Shown here piece after piece: positions 52,855-63,154 of a stretch of 64,000 nucleotides of DNA (position 1 is its first letter; every line of letters starts with the position of its first letter). The notes under the pieces are model-generated. The model made no database searches. It was not told the DNA's origin and saw only the letters and a list, made by a program, of their open reading frames with translations. The DNA comes from Zunongwangia endophytica (GTDB lineage: Bacteria; Bacteroidota; Bacteroidia; Flavobacteriales; Flavobacteriaceae). Location of the stretch: contig NZ_JAUFPZ010000002.1 in NCBI RefSeq assembly GCF_030409505.1, forward strand, positions 3,169,501 through 3,233,500, given 5' to 3'. The position numbers and the translations under genes were made by a program.

Positions 52855-53940
52855 CTATTGTGATTTTTTTTCTGGAATAAAGCGATCAAGTTCTTTTTGC
52901 CACTCAGGAGACCTTAAAACTTCAATCAAGGCGTTGTTGACAGGTAACCTCAAGTCGCTATCAACTGGAAATGCAAAGGCATAATAGTGAGGGTCGATGT
53001 TTGCGGAACGTACTTTTGCAGAGAATTTTGACCTATTATTTATAGCATACCGCAATTGCGGAACACTATGTAAAAGTACTTCAATATCATCTGTTTTGAG
53101 ATCTTCTAAAGCGGAAGGAATGTCGTTATATCCTTTAAAAGCAATTCTTTCCGCATTTAAATAACTTTCTGCTGAAGAACCATTTACAACAGCAACTTTC
53201 ATATCACGAAGATCATTGGGCACCTGAATTTGATTATTTCCCGATCCCATTACTGCTGAAACCAAAGAAGCCGTCAAGACAGAAGTCACGGCCATCGCCA
53301 CCAGCATCCACACTAGCGCAATTGCTCTTCCTGTAAAGGTAACCGGAGCCTTATCACCATAACCAATTGTCGTCATCGTTACACCGGCCCACCAAAAACC
53401 AGAACCTATACCTTTTGCAATAGAACGCTCACCACCAAAATTATCTTCATTATGCCTACGCTCTACGAAATATATTATCGACCCAACAATTAATAGAAGT
53501 ATCGATAAAGAACCCGCTATGTACCAAAATTTCTTACTGAAAAAGGCTTTTAAAACAGATTTCATTTTCATTCCAGACTTTGTTGCTGTACCAATTTCTG
53601 ATATATGGTAAATGTGGCTGAAATCTAATTTTTCTTTGGAATTTTCAGCAATATCACCAAGAACGAATAAATCAACCTGATTAATAGTTATCGAATCAAC
53701 CTGATCAATTTCTTTATAAGTATAATTTTCGTCTAAATCTTCCGCTAATTTTCTCCAGAGTCGGATACTAATTCCTTCCCAGTTGCCTTCCTGATCTTTA
53801 TAGGCATAAGGAGGTTTGCTGGTAACACCTACAACTAAATTACTACGAGAAGTTGAAGCAATCGTGTCTTCCTGACCAAAACTAATATGCGGACTTATAC
53901 AAAGACTGAAAAAAATAAGTAATGATAAAGTTCGCGCCAT
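52855..53940 (-). CDS. Prokaryotic ionotropic glutamate-receptor-like potassium channel
   Basis: A 361-residue protein with signal peptide (about 1-23). A periplasmic type-3 solute-binding domain is split in two: LVVGVTSKPPYAYKDQEGNW (about 34-54), and then PNDLRDMKVAVVNGSSAESY to PEWQKELDRF (about 240-355). A two-helix pore domain is inserted (about 130-235) with the selectivity filter TMTTIGYGDKAP. This is the GluR0-type architecture: ligand binding outside opens a K+-selective pore. The ligand, an amino acid or another small solute, is not predictable. Confidence 0.87.
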   Translation of the reverse strand: MARTLSLLIFFSLCISPHISFGQEDTIASTSRSNLVVGVTSKPPYAYKDQEGNWEGISIRLWRKLAEDLDENYTYKEIDQVDSITINQVDLFVLGDIAENSKEKLDFSHIYHISEIGTATKSGMKMKSVLKAFFSKKFWYIAGSLSILLLIVGSIIYFVERRHNEDNFGGERSIAKGIGSGFWWAGVTMTTIGYGDKAPVTFTGRAIALVWMLVAMAVTSVLTASLVSAVMGSGNNQIQVPNDLRDMKVAVVNGSSAESYLNAERIAFKGYNDIPSALEDLKTDDIEVLLHSVPQLRYAINNRSKFSAKVRSANIDPHYYAFAFPVDSDLRLPVNNALIEVLRSPEWQKELDRFIPEKKSQ

Positions 53941-54114
53941 CGATTAAATTTAGGATTATACGTATCGAATAATGAGCGTATTCTGTTTAAGCTTCAAAAA
54001 ACTCATTATCTTAAAGTTACAAAATAGAATCCTAACATGTTAGCTAATCTGGAGCTTACTGTTTAATTAGAGTGATATCTTATCATGTAAATGGTATAAC
54101 AACATTTTATATAC

Positions 54115-54786
54115 CTACTCTGCTTTAGTCTTACTTCCATCTAAAAGATGCACAATTCGATTTGCGTAAGCTGCGTTACTTTCAGAATGCGTGGCTTGTA
54201 TAATGGTTACGCCATCTTCTTCGTTAAATTGCTTAAAAAGTTGCATAATTTCGTCGCTTTGTTTAGAGTTGAGGTTTCCGGTAGGCTCGTCGGCAAGGAT
54301 TAATTTAGGTTTAGAAATTAGGGCACGCGCCACACCAACCAATTGCTGTTGCCCGCCGCTGAGTTGATTAGGAAAAAGATCCTTTTTTCCTACAATATTA
54401 AAACGATCTAGCATATCTGCAACCAGCGCTTTACGTTCTGAAGATTTTATCTTTTTATAAAGTAGTGGCGTTTCGATGTTTTCGTAAACGGTAAGTTCGT
54501 CGATAAGATGATATTGCTGAAAGACAAATCCTATATACTCTTTGTATAATTTAGAGCGGTGTTTTTCTTTCATGTCATGAATATTTTGATCCAGAAATTT
54601 ATATTCTCCTTCCTGAAATCCGTCCAACATTCCAATTACATTTAGCAAAGTAGATTTCCCAGAACCCGATGGTCCCATGATCGAAATAAATTCACCTTCA
54701 GCTACGCTAAGGCTCAAATCGTTCAATAGAAATGTTCTTCTTCCGCCGGTGGTTACCCATTTGTAAATGTGGTTTAATTCTAACAT
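54115..54786 (-). CDS. ABC transporter ATP-binding protein (MacB/LolD type)
   Basis: A 223-residue ATPase with Walker A GPSGSGKSTLLN (about 38-49), Q-loop FVFQQYHLIDELTV, signature LSGGQQQLVGVARAL, Walker B KLILADEPTG and the H-loop TIIQATHSESNA. It is of the LolD/MacB subfamily and would power the four tandem permeases encoded upstream in the same direction. Only a DUF2807-type gene lies between. Confidence 0.93.
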   Translation of the reverse strand: MLELNHIYKWVTTGGRRTFLLNDLSLSVAEGEFISIMGPSGSGKSTLLNVIGMLDGFQEGEYKFLDQNIHDMKEKHRSKLYKEYIGFVFQQYHLIDELTVYENIETPLLYKKIKSSERKALVADMLDRFNIVGKKDLFPNQLSGGQQQLVGVARALISKPKLILADEPTGNLNSKQSDEIMQLFKQFNEEDGVTIIQATHSESNAAYANRIVHLLDGSKTKAE

Positions 54787-54839
54787 TATATAAATTTTGA
54801 GTAATTAGTATTAAATTATTCTGATGTGTTTAAAGAGAA

Positions 54840-55589
54840 TTAATCGATTTTCTGAATTATATTTTCGCCAATTTTGAGTCCGTTTTTCACTTCAGCATTT
54901 CCTTTATATTGAATATTGGCTTCGCCAAAAGCGGAAACTTTTAATTTATCTGAAACATTTATCACCGCGTGATTATTCCCGTAAGCGGCAATTTTGGTTT
55001 CATTAGATTTTAATTCAATAGTATTTATTTCACTTTCCCCGTAACAACGATACCGCTGATAATCGACATTACCATCTTTAATTTCTAAATAGCTTTCGCC
55101 ATACATTGCTATTTTCAGTTTCTTTGCAGTAACACTTTCAAAGAAAACTTTCGCAGCCCCATAAATATCAAGTTTAAACTCTTCCGTATTTATAACATCT
55201 TCAAAATTAAAGCGTTCTTCACTTCGAATTTCAACTTTATTCAAGCTCTTATAATATACAGTTAATCGAACTTCAGTATTTCTATAAATAGAGTGATTTT
55301 GATTGTGTCCGTTTATTAAAATTTTCTCTTCTTTTGCTGTAATCTTAGCATCTTCAAGATAGATATGCAGTTTATCTTTACTACTCTCGATATTAATTTT
55401 TTCTCGGTCTATTTTCGAATTTTCAATAATTACCGAGGTCTTTTCCGACTCAATAAATCTTACCTGAATATGAGGACTTATAATTACTTCTGAAAAATCG
55501 GATACTTCAATAGTTTCTGATTGCGCGTTGCAGGGACTAAACCAAAGAAGATTTAGTATTGCTATGATTTTAAAATAAGTCTTAGTCAT
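54840..55589 (-). CDS. DUF2807 (GIN-domain) putative cell-surface protein
   Basis: A 249-residue secreted protein with signal peptide (about 1-22, WFSPCNAQ). It forms a repetitive beta-strand body: the strands EFKLDIYGAAKVFFESV, LKIAMYGESYLEI, RYRCYGESEINTIEL and ETKIAAYGNNHAVINV repeat a YG(A/E) pattern about every 20 residues. This is the right-handed beta-helix typical of the DUF2807/GIN family common in Bacteroidota. It lies between the ATPase and permease genes of an ABC operon. Its function is unknown. Confidence 0.82.
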   Translation of the reverse strand: MTKTYFKIIAILNLLWFSPCNAQSETIEVSDFSEVIISPHIQVRFIESEKTSVIIENSKIDREKINIESSKDKLHIYLEDAKITAKEEKILINGHNQNHSIYRNTEVRLTVYYKSLNKVEIRSEERFNFEDVINTEEFKLDIYGAAKVFFESVTAKKLKIAMYGESYLEIKDGNVDYQRYRCYGESEINTIELKSNETKIAAYGNNHAVINVSDKLKVSAFGEANIQYKGNAEVKNGLKIGENIIQKID

Positions 55590-55612
55590 GATGAATGTTT
55601 TTAATTGATAAT

Positions 55613-58033
55613 TTATTCTGTTCTTAAAGATTTTACTGGATTTTGTAGAGCTGCATTAATCGTTCTTAAACTTATGGTGATCAATGCGATAAATAGGGCG
55701 GTAACGCCTGCAGCGACAAATATCCAAAAAGTGAGATTGATGTGATTTGCATATTTTTGAAGCCAGTTATTTGCCAGCCACCAACTTACCGGTGCGGCAA
55801 TTAAAAAACTTACTCCTACTAATTTTAAAAAGTCTTTAGAAAGCATCAACGTTAAGTTTAGCACACTTGCTCCTATTACTTTACGTACACCAATTTCTTT
55901 TCTTCGTTGAGCAACTATAAGTAAAGAAATGGCAAACAAACCAATACAGCTTAATATTATTGCGAGGATAGAACCACTGGTAATCATTGTAGCCATTTTC
56001 TTTTCGGCTTTAAATGTTCGATCTATATTTTCATCTAAAAACGATCCTAGAAAATTAGCGTTAGGTTCGATGTCTTTCCAAGTCTTTTCTAGAAGTGTTA
56101 ATGCGCTTGCGGCTTTGTTGGGTGCCACTTTGATATAGGCGTAATATTTATTAGAATCAGGCTCTAGAAATATACTTAATGGTTCTACTTCTTGATTTAG
56201 CTTTTGAAAATTATAATCTTCCAGCACACCTAAAACCTGATAATAGGTGCTATCGCCTAAAATAAAACGAGTCTCTAGAGGATTCTCTTCTTGCAATTGC
56301 GCTGCCATCTTTTGGTTAATTAAAACCCCGAGGCTGTCTGTCGAGAAAGATCGGTCAAAGCTTCTACCTTCTATAAGTTTAAGATCTAAAGTCTCTACAT
56401 AATCATAACCTATGGTAAGCCTGTGGGTACTTACACCTCTTCCTTTATAGTCGAAACCTAACTGACTTGTCATTTGCCCACCGTCTTTACCTAGTCCCAA
56501 TATATTATCTGCGGAAGAAATACTTATGATTTCAGGATGATTCTGTAGTTTATTGCGTAAACGTTCAACAGCCTGCGATCCTGAAAGTTTTCCATTTAGT
56601 GGCAGCGAGATAACCTGTTCTTTATTGTACCCAAGGTTTTTATTCCGCATAAAATCTATTTGCTGCCAAAGAATAAATGTTCCGCTAATCAACAAAATAG
56701 CAATCCCAAATTGAACAACCATCAAAAAATCTCTTGTGCTATTTTTTCTAGTAAGATTTAGTTTGCCTTTTAAAGATTGTAAGGTTCCTAACTTTGAAAG
56801 CAACAAGGCCGGGTAACCACCTGCTATAAAAGTGATCAACAGGAAACTCACAACACTTCCCACGAGAATTTTGAAACTCAAAATTGCTTCGAAAGTGGCT
56901 CTTGTTGAAAATAAGGTCTTAAATGAATCTGTAAGTGAAAACGCCAGCAGCCCTCCAAAAATTGCTGCTCCTAAAAATATCAAAACACTTTCACCCCAAA
57001 ACTGAAAAAACAACTGACCGTTACCTGCTCCCAAAGTTTTACGCATCCCAATCTCTCGCAAACGCTGACTGCTTTTTGCGATACTCATATTGATAAAATT
57101 TACACAAGCAATAAAAAGTATCAAAAAACCAACTCCCAGAACCAAATACGGCATCGTCTTTTCTATTCGTGCAATCCCACTATCAAAATTGGCATAAGAA
57201 ACATCTTCAAATGGAAGCAAACGTATTTGTTTGTAAAGTCCGTTTTCGTCTGGTTGTGCACCGTCCCGTTTTGCATTATCCATCTCTTCCTGATAGTGAA
57301 GTTGAGTGAATGGTTCTGTCGCTTTCTCAAACTGAGCTGCAGTTACGCCTTGCTCCAACTGCGCATATACTTCATGATTTTCCTTACTCCAATCGTCTTT
57401 AATATCAGCATAGGAATAAGAAGCCTGATTGCTGAAATCCAAAGCCAGATCAAATTTAAGACTGCTTTGATCTGGGAAATCTTCAATCAGAGCTGAGACC
57501 GTGAAAAGTTTTTCTTCCCCTTCGGTAATAATGCGCAACGTTTTGCCCAGTGGATTTTCGTCGCCATAAATTCGATTGGCGGCGTGCTCGGTAATACTAA
57601 TGGTACTCTTGTCTGCTGTTGGTTTTTGCTCTTTTCCTTTAAGTATAGGGAAACTGAACATAGAGAAAAAATCAGGATCTACATATGCAGCACTCATTCG
57701 CAACTCTTTATCTCCGGAAATCACCAAAACTCCTTTTCCATTATAACGCGAAATTTTTGCTAAACCAGGAACCTCTTCTCTTAAGGCAGGCGCAAATGGA
57801 ACAGATTGTGGCGTATCTGCAACAATACCTTCTGGAGTCTGATTTGTATTATAAACCTGATACAGCGATGCTTTATTTTTGTGAAAACTATCATACGACA
57901 ATTCAAAAAAGGCATACACCCCCAAAAGTACAGCAACGGCAAAAGCGGTACTCAAACCTACAAGATTTAGAACTGTGAATGTTTTATCCTTCCACAGATT
58001 CCGAAAAGCGATTTTAATGTAGTTTCTAAGCAT
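55613..58033 (-). CDS. MacB/FtsX-type ABC permease, 806 aa
   Basis: An inner-membrane permease with two MacB-type core domains, each followed by FtsX transmembrane helices. It starts MLRNYIKIAFRNLWKDKTFTVLNLVGL, with helices at about 20-40, 285-310, 340-365 and 380-410 in the first half, and a second set (about 680-800) ending NAALQNPVKSLRTE. The motifs REIGMRKTLGAGNGQLFFQF and RKEIGVRKVIGASVLNL are the FtsX signatures. Four such permeases stand in tandem with one ATPase, probably for export or sensing of an antimicrobial or a peptide. Confidence 0.85.
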   Translation of the reverse strand: MLRNYIKIAFRNLWKDKTFTVLNLVGLSTAFAVAVLLGVYAFFELSYDSFHKNKASLYQVYNTNQTPEGIVADTPQSVPFAPALREEVPGLAKISRYNGKGVLVISGDKELRMSAAYVDPDFFSMFSFPILKGKEQKPTADKSTISITEHAANRIYGDENPLGKTLRIITEGEEKLFTVSALIEDFPDQSSLKFDLALDFSNQASYSYADIKDDWSKENHEVYAQLEQGVTAAQFEKATEPFTQLHYQEEMDNAKRDGAQPDENGLYKQIRLLPFEDVSYANFDSGIARIEKTMPYLVLGVGFLILFIACVNFINMSIAKSSQRLREIGMRKTLGAGNGQLFFQFWGESVLIFLGAAIFGGLLAFSLTDSFKTLFSTRATFEAILSFKILVGSVVSFLLITFIAGGYPALLLSKLGTLQSLKGKLNLTRKNSTRDFLMVVQFGIAILLISGTFILWQQIDFMRNKNLGYNKEQVISLPLNGKLSGSQAVERLRNKLQNHPEIISISSADNILGLGKDGGQMTSQLGFDYKGRGVSTHRLTIGYDYVETLDLKLIEGRSFDRSFSTDSLGVLINQKMAAQLQEENPLETRFILGDSTYYQVLGVLEDYNFQKLNQEVEPLSIFLEPDSNKYYAYIKVAPNKAASALTLLEKTWKDIEPNANFLGSFLDENIDRTFKAEKKMATMITSGSILAIILSCIGLFAISLLIVAQRRKEIGVRKVIGASVLNLTLMLSKDFLKLVGVSFLIAAPVSWWLANNWLQKYANHINLTFWIFVAAGVTALFIALITISLRTINAALQNPVKSLRTE

Positions 58034-58103
58034 GATTTGTTACTATTAGCATTTCTATTACTATTCAAGCGCAATTAGTTCCCCCTTTGGGGGTTAGGGT
58101 AAT
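58034..58103. repeat. Intergenic repeat between tandem permease genes, copy 1
   Basis: About 70 bp nearly identical to 60549-60620: TTACTATTAGCATTT, CTATT, ATTCAAGCGCAATTAGTTCC, a CCCCC..GGGGG hairpin and TCTATTCGGTCCTTAA. The duplicated stretch includes the end of each permease gene and the gap before the next. Confidence 0.85.
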
Positions 58104-60548
58104 CTATTCGGTCCTTAATGATTTTACAGGATTTTTGCGCGCCGTTCTAAATGTTTTAAAGCTGATGATCGCGAGGGCTAGAACGAACATTCCGATTCCG
58201 CTTAATGCAAAAACCCACCAACTCATAGCTGTTTTATAAGCATAATCCTGAAGCCAGTTATGCATTCCCCACCACGCTAATGGCGCTGCAATTAAGAAAG
58301 CAAGGGCTATTAATTTTAAAAAATCTTTGCATAGCAACAGGTTGAGTTGGGCGACTGTTGCACCCAGCACTTTACGAACCCCTATTTCTTTGGTACGCCG
58401 CGTAACGGTATGAATCACCAAGCCCAACAACCCCAAAACACTTATCAAAATAGAAAGTCCCGTAGCCCAATCTAATAAGGTAGAAAGGCGTTTTTCCCGC
58501 TCGTAAAATCGCGCGATGGTATCGTCTATAAATTTGATTTCGAAAGTTTCCCCGGGATAAACCTCTTGATAAGCATCTTCTATGCGCGCTAAGGTTTGCT
58601 TGAGGAGCTGGGAATCATGCGTTGGTAACATTAAATGAATATTTCTAAATCGACTCCAAAAACCCCTGTCGGTGTCCCCTCCAAAAACCATAGGCCGAAC
58701 ACCAGTCTTAAGCGAGCGTTGCTTAAAATCTTGCATCACCCCTACAATGCGGTAGTTCTCTTCGTTTATAGTAAGATTCTTATCTAAGATCTCCTCTGGG
58801 GCTTTAAATCCTAAAGCTTCTAAAGCAGTCTCATTAACCACATATTCGTTGATTGTATCATTAAGCGGTATTTTTCCGGCAAGCAGGGGGATTCCATAAA
58901 CATCAAGATAAGACAGGTCCCCATATAAAATTTCAAGATCTACCTGTATTTCCTGATCTTCATTTTGAAAAGTTACTCCAGAAGAATGCGTGCTAAAAGA
59001 AGCTGGTGGCATTCCACCCAAACTGCTTTTTTCAATACCTGGTATACGTTCAAACTTTTGTAATAAGACTTCGTTTTTATCAACGCTTTTATACCGCCAG
59101 GGGCGCGATACATATGCAACAGCATCCGTTTTAAACCCCATATCTGCATTCATCAAAAATCGTATTTGCTTCCCTACCAATAAAGTTGCAATTAAAAAGA
59201 CCTGGGCTATGGTAAATTGAAAAACGGTTAAGAATTTTCTCATATTTGATTTTCCTGAATTAGAGGAAGCTGTACTCCTCAATACGCGGTAGGGCTTAAA
59301 TCCCGTAAGCACAAAGGCCGGGTACAATCCAGATAATAAGGTGACTGTAATGAGTAGCATTATACAGCATAGAAGAATTACGGGTTCCTTAAACAGCGAG
59401 AAGGCAAGACCATCTGGAATGAAATCTGAAAAGACTTTAAGCAAATAACTCGCTAAAACCAGCGAAATAACCGCAGATACTAGTGTAAGTAAAAAAGTCT
59501 CGCCTAAAAACTGGGAGATCAGTTGTTTTTTTGAACTTCCTAAGGTCTTACGAATGCCTATTTCTTTTGCCCGTTGATATGCCTGAGCAGTATTAAGATT
59601 GATGAAATTTACGCATCCCAGTAAAAGAAGAAAACCAGCAATAAAACCTAAGCCCATCAATACAGAGCGGTCTGCTGTATAATTACTAAAACTAAAAATA
59701 CCATAATCAGTATCAAAATGCAGGTCTTTTAAAGCTTGTAAATTAAACGTTCGGCTTATATCAAATTTTTTATCGTACTCAGATTGATGATTCTTGGCAA
59801 TTTGATCTAACTGAGTCTGTACAGTTGCTGCATTTGGAGATACCAGTTTTACAAATATTTGTGCACTGTTTGAGGTGCTACCCCATTCCTCACTAAACGC
59901 ACTGGCTGCCATATCTGTTTTTTTGGCCGTTTCTCTTGAAAGAAATTCTTCAAAGATCAAATCTGTTCGCTTATCCAAATTCGCTACAACTCCAGTTACT
60001 TTAGCCACTATAGAATCGTTGTAAATCAACTCTTTCCCCAGTATATTTTCAGGTTTGGTTTTAGGAAAATAGTGAAGCGCTCTTTTTTCGGTCAGCACTA
60101 CTTCATTTGGGTTATTTAGTCCATTTTCTGCAGAGCCTGCAAGCCACGTATAGTTGAATATTTTAAAATATTCAGGATTTGTAAAAACAGTATATTCCGG
60201 GTCTTTAAATACGCTTCCGCTACTAGGATTCATCACATTGGTAAAACCCCCTGTATAAAGAGCCGCAGTTGTTTCAACCTCTGGGATTTCCTCCTTTAGC
60301 ACCTGATAGAGCGGGATCGTGACACCGGCATTTCCGTTAGTGCCTTCTGAACTTTTAAATGTTGTCGTGATTCTAAATATGCGATCTCTATCTTTGTGAA
60401 ATTTATCAAAGGTAAAATCGTAATACACCATCAAGCCGATGACAAACGAAGCACTGAGTCCAATAGCCAGACTAATAATATTGATGACTGAAAAAAGCTT
60501 GTTTTTCCAGATGTTCCGCCAAGCGATTTTAATATAGTTTCTAATCAT
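58104..60548 (-). CDS. MacB/FtsX-type ABC permease, 814 aa (tandem copy)
   Basis: The same architecture as its neighbours: two MacB periplasmic domains and two FtsX helix sets, from MIRNYIKIAWRNIWKNKLF to KNPVKSLRTE. The first about 50 residues are almost identical, in DNA as well, to those of the next permease (60621-63065), and so is the last segment (SWWVFALSGIGMFVLALAI). The periplasmic middles differ strongly. That pattern suggests duplication with later homogenisation of the ends. Confidence 0.86.
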   Translation of the reverse strand: MIRNYIKIAWRNIWKNKLFSVINIISLAIGLSASFVIGLMVYYDFTFDKFHKDRDRIFRITTTFKSSEGTNGNAGVTIPLYQVLKEEIPEVETTAALYTGGFTNVMNPSSGSVFKDPEYTVFTNPEYFKIFNYTWLAGSAENGLNNPNEVVLTEKRALHYFPKTKPENILGKELIYNDSIVAKVTGVVANLDKRTDLIFEEFLSRETAKKTDMAASAFSEEWGSTSNSAQIFVKLVSPNAATVQTQLDQIAKNHQSEYDKKFDISRTFNLQALKDLHFDTDYGIFSFSNYTADRSVLMGLGFIAGFLLLLGCVNFINLNTAQAYQRAKEIGIRKTLGSSKKQLISQFLGETFLLTLVSAVISLVLASYLLKVFSDFIPDGLAFSLFKEPVILLCCIMLLITVTLLSGLYPAFVLTGFKPYRVLRSTASSNSGKSNMRKFLTVFQFTIAQVFLIATLLVGKQIRFLMNADMGFKTDAVAYVSRPWRYKSVDKNEVLLQKFERIPGIEKSSLGGMPPASFSTHSSGVTFQNEDQEIQVDLEILYGDLSYLDVYGIPLLAGKIPLNDTINEYVVNETALEALGFKAPEEILDKNLTINEENYRIVGVMQDFKQRSLKTGVRPMVFGGDTDRGFWSRFRNIHLMLPTHDSQLLKQTLARIEDAYQEVYPGETFEIKFIDDTIARFYEREKRLSTLLDWATGLSILISVLGLLGLVIHTVTRRTKEIGVRKVLGATVAQLNLLLCKDFLKLIALAFLIAAPLAWWGMHNWLQDYAYKTAMSWWVFALSGIGMFVLALAIISFKTFRTARKNPVKSLRTE

Positions 60549-60620
60549 GATTTATTACTATTAGCATTTTTTCTATTATTATTCAAGCGCAATTAGTTCC
60601 CCCTTGGGGGGTTAGGGGAT
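60549..60620. repeat. Intergenic repeat between tandem permease genes, copy 2
   Basis: Second copy of the 70-bp gap sequence at 58034-58103, with the same CCCCC/GGGGG hairpin. The gap at 63066-63154 is different in sequence, although it too contains a hairpin (CTCTCC..GGAGAG). Confidence 0.85.
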
Positions 60621-63065
60621 CTATTCGGTCCTTAAACTTTTTACAGGGTTTGTACGAGCAGTTTTAAAGGTTTTAAAGCTTATGATCGCCAGAGCTAAAA
60701 CAAACATTCCGATTCCGCTTAAGGCGAAAACCCACCAACTCATCTCGGTTCTATAGGGAAAATCCTCCAGCCAAACCGTTACCCGCCAGTACGCTAAGGG
60801 TATTGCAATCACAAATGCAATTGCTATAAGTTTTATAAAATCTTTACACAACAACACCTGAAGCTCCATTAGAGAAGCTCCTAGTATTTTACGGATGCCT
60901 ATTTCTTTTACGCGACGCTCTGTTGTGAAAATCACCAGTGCAAGCAAGCCCAAAACACTTATTGCTACCGCAAGACCTGCTGCCCAATTTAAAAGCAGTT
61001 CTGTTCTGCGTTGTGAGTTATAGAAATTGGCTACTGTCTCATCCATAAACTGAATTTTAAAATCAGATTCGGGGTAGATGGATTTCCACACAGCTTCAAC
61101 TTTGACAATTGTTGCAGACAAATCCCCGGTCTTTGGTTCAACTTTAAAGTGAAGGGTATTGAACTGAGAATACCGGCTTCTATTTAAGTCACCCACAAAT
61201 GCCACAGGTTTCATCTCAGAAGTCAAGGGTTTCTGATTAAAATCTGACATAACACCCACTATGGGATATGAATTTTCACCTTGAGTCAACTGCGTACCTA
61301 CCGCTTCAGTAGGATTCTTAAACCCTAACAAATCAAGCATGGTTTCGTTAATCACAAATTCTCTGATCGTGTCATTTAATGGTTTACGCCCAGCCAACAG
61401 TTTTAGCCCGTATAAGTCAAAATAGTTGGCGTCGCCAAAGCGTTGTTCCAGAACCACTTCAATACTCTTACCATCTTTTACAAAATCAGCCACCGTAGAA
61501 TTGATATATCGTGATGCTGGTGGCGGGCCACCAAGACTAATTGTAGAAAGCTCTGGGATTGTTTCAAGTCTGTTCATAAACAGCTCTTTCTTACTCATCG
61601 AATCGTCATTCCATGGAATCTGGAGGTAGGCAATGTCATCAATATGAATACCAATATCTTTATTCATCAAAAAATGAACTTGCTTTCCTACCAGCAAGGT
61701 CCCTATGATAAAAACCTGAGCAATTACAAATTGAAATACGGTAAGCCCTTTTCTAAAATTTGCACTACCGCTTTGTTCAGATAGTTTATTCTTTAATACG
61801 GAAACCGGTTTAAAACCGGAAAGTACAAATGCCGGATATGTCCCGGAAAGCAGTGCAACAACTATAAGAAGTAAAATGGAAAACCCAATAATTAAAGGAT
61901 TTACGAAAAGCTTGAAGGAAAGGCCAGAGGGTGTAAATTCTGCAAAAAAGCGCAATAACCAGAAGGCTAAGAAAATCGACAAAATTCCCGCAAATAAGGT
62001 CAACAAAAAGGTCTCTCCCAAGAACTGAGAGACCAGTTGTTTTTTTGAACTTCCCAGTGTTTTACGTATTCCTATTTCTCGGGCTCTTTGCGTAGCTTGC
62101 GCGGTTGTTAAATTGATGAAGTTTATACTACCCAGCAGTAAAAGAAATACGGCAACAATGCCTAAATTAATGAGCACTTTTTTACTCGCCTGAGGCTCAC
62201 TATAATCAAACGTGCCGAAGCGCGTATCAAAATGAAGTTCTTCCAGAGGCTGTGGGTAAAAACGTATCCATTCCCCACTTTTAAGTTCTTCTGGGTCTGC
62301 ATGACTTTTACTCAGTTTATCTAACTGTTTCTGAATGCTGCTTATCGCTACCCCTTTATGGCGTTTGAGCAATACTTGTGAATTGGAATTGTAACTGTTC
62401 CAGTTTGTATTGGTTACCGAAGATTTGATATCTGACTGGTCGGCCGTTGGATAAGAAATAAACTCTTCAAAAATAATATCCGTCCGCCCTTTAAAATTGG
62501 CTACTATCCCCGTGATTTTTGCGGGTATAGAGTCGTTATAAATCAAACTTTTACCAATAATGTTTTCCGGGGCAGTATTCGGAAAATACTTGAGCGCCCG
62601 GGCCTCGGTAAGTATCACTTCATTAGGTTGCTGCAAGCTTTTTGCCTTCAATCCAGCAATCCACTGGTAATCAATAACGTCAAAATAACTACTGTCTGCA
62701 TAGATTACATGTGTTGGTTCCTTAAATACCTCATCACGTTTTTCAGTTTCTACTTTTAAAGGTTCATATTTAAAAACAGCACTTACACTTTCAAGTCCGG
62801 TTACTTCGATTTTTAATGCATCTGCCAAGACCGCATTAACCCCACCAAAATAGTTTGTTTCTTCAGGAGTTATAAATTCGACGGCAACCCTATAGATGCG
62901 ATCTCCATCTTTATGAAATTTATCAAAGGTAAAATCGTAATACACCATCAAGCCGATGACAAACGAAGCACTGAGTCCAATAGCCAGACTTATGATGTTG
63001 ATCACTGAAAAAAGCTTGTTTTTCCAGATATTCCGCCAGGCGATTTTGATGTAGTTTCTAAACAT
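60621..63065 (-). CDS. MacB/FtsX-type ABC permease, 814 aa (tandem copy)
   Basis: The tandem paralogue of 58104-60548, of equal length. FtsX motifs are AREIGIRKTLGSSKKQLVSQF and VKEIGIRKILGASLMELQ. The periplasmic domains (about 45-275 and 460-670) diverge from the neighbour's, while both ends are nearly identical. It probably pairs with the ATPase at 54115 and other permeases of the operon. Confidence 0.86.
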   Translation of the reverse strand: MFRNYIKIAWRNIWKNKLFSVINIISLAIGLSASFVIGLMVYYDFTFDKFHKDGDRIYRVAVEFITPEETNYFGGVNAVLADALKIEVTGLESVSAVFKYEPLKVETEKRDEVFKEPTHVIYADSSYFDVIDYQWIAGLKAKSLQQPNEVILTEARALKYFPNTAPENIIGKSLIYNDSIPAKITGIVANFKGRTDIIFEEFISYPTADQSDIKSSVTNTNWNSYNSNSQVLLKRHKGVAISSIQKQLDKLSKSHADPEELKSGEWIRFYPQPLEELHFDTRFGTFDYSEPQASKKVLINLGIVAVFLLLLGSINFINLTTAQATQRAREIGIRKTLGSSKKQLVSQFLGETFLLTLFAGILSIFLAFWLLRFFAEFTPSGLSFKLFVNPLIIGFSILLLIVVALLSGTYPAFVLSGFKPVSVLKNKLSEQSGSANFRKGLTVFQFVIAQVFIIGTLLVGKQVHFLMNKDIGIHIDDIAYLQIPWNDDSMSKKELFMNRLETIPELSTISLGGPPPASRYINSTVADFVKDGKSIEVVLEQRFGDANYFDLYGLKLLAGRKPLNDTIREFVINETMLDLLGFKNPTEAVGTQLTQGENSYPIVGVMSDFNQKPLTSEMKPVAFVGDLNRSRYSQFNTLHFKVEPKTGDLSATIVKVEAVWKSIYPESDFKIQFMDETVANFYNSQRRTELLLNWAAGLAVAISVLGLLALVIFTTERRVKEIGIRKILGASLMELQVLLCKDFIKLIAIAFVIAIPLAYWRVTVWLEDFPYRTEMSWWVFALSGIGMFVLALAIISFKTFKTARTNPVKSLRTE

Positions 63066-63154
63066 AATCTATTGTCATTTTTATTTCAATTATTATTCTA
63101 TACGTATGAACTTCTTCTCTCCCTCTGGGAGAGATGCCCAGCGGGCAAAAAGGG

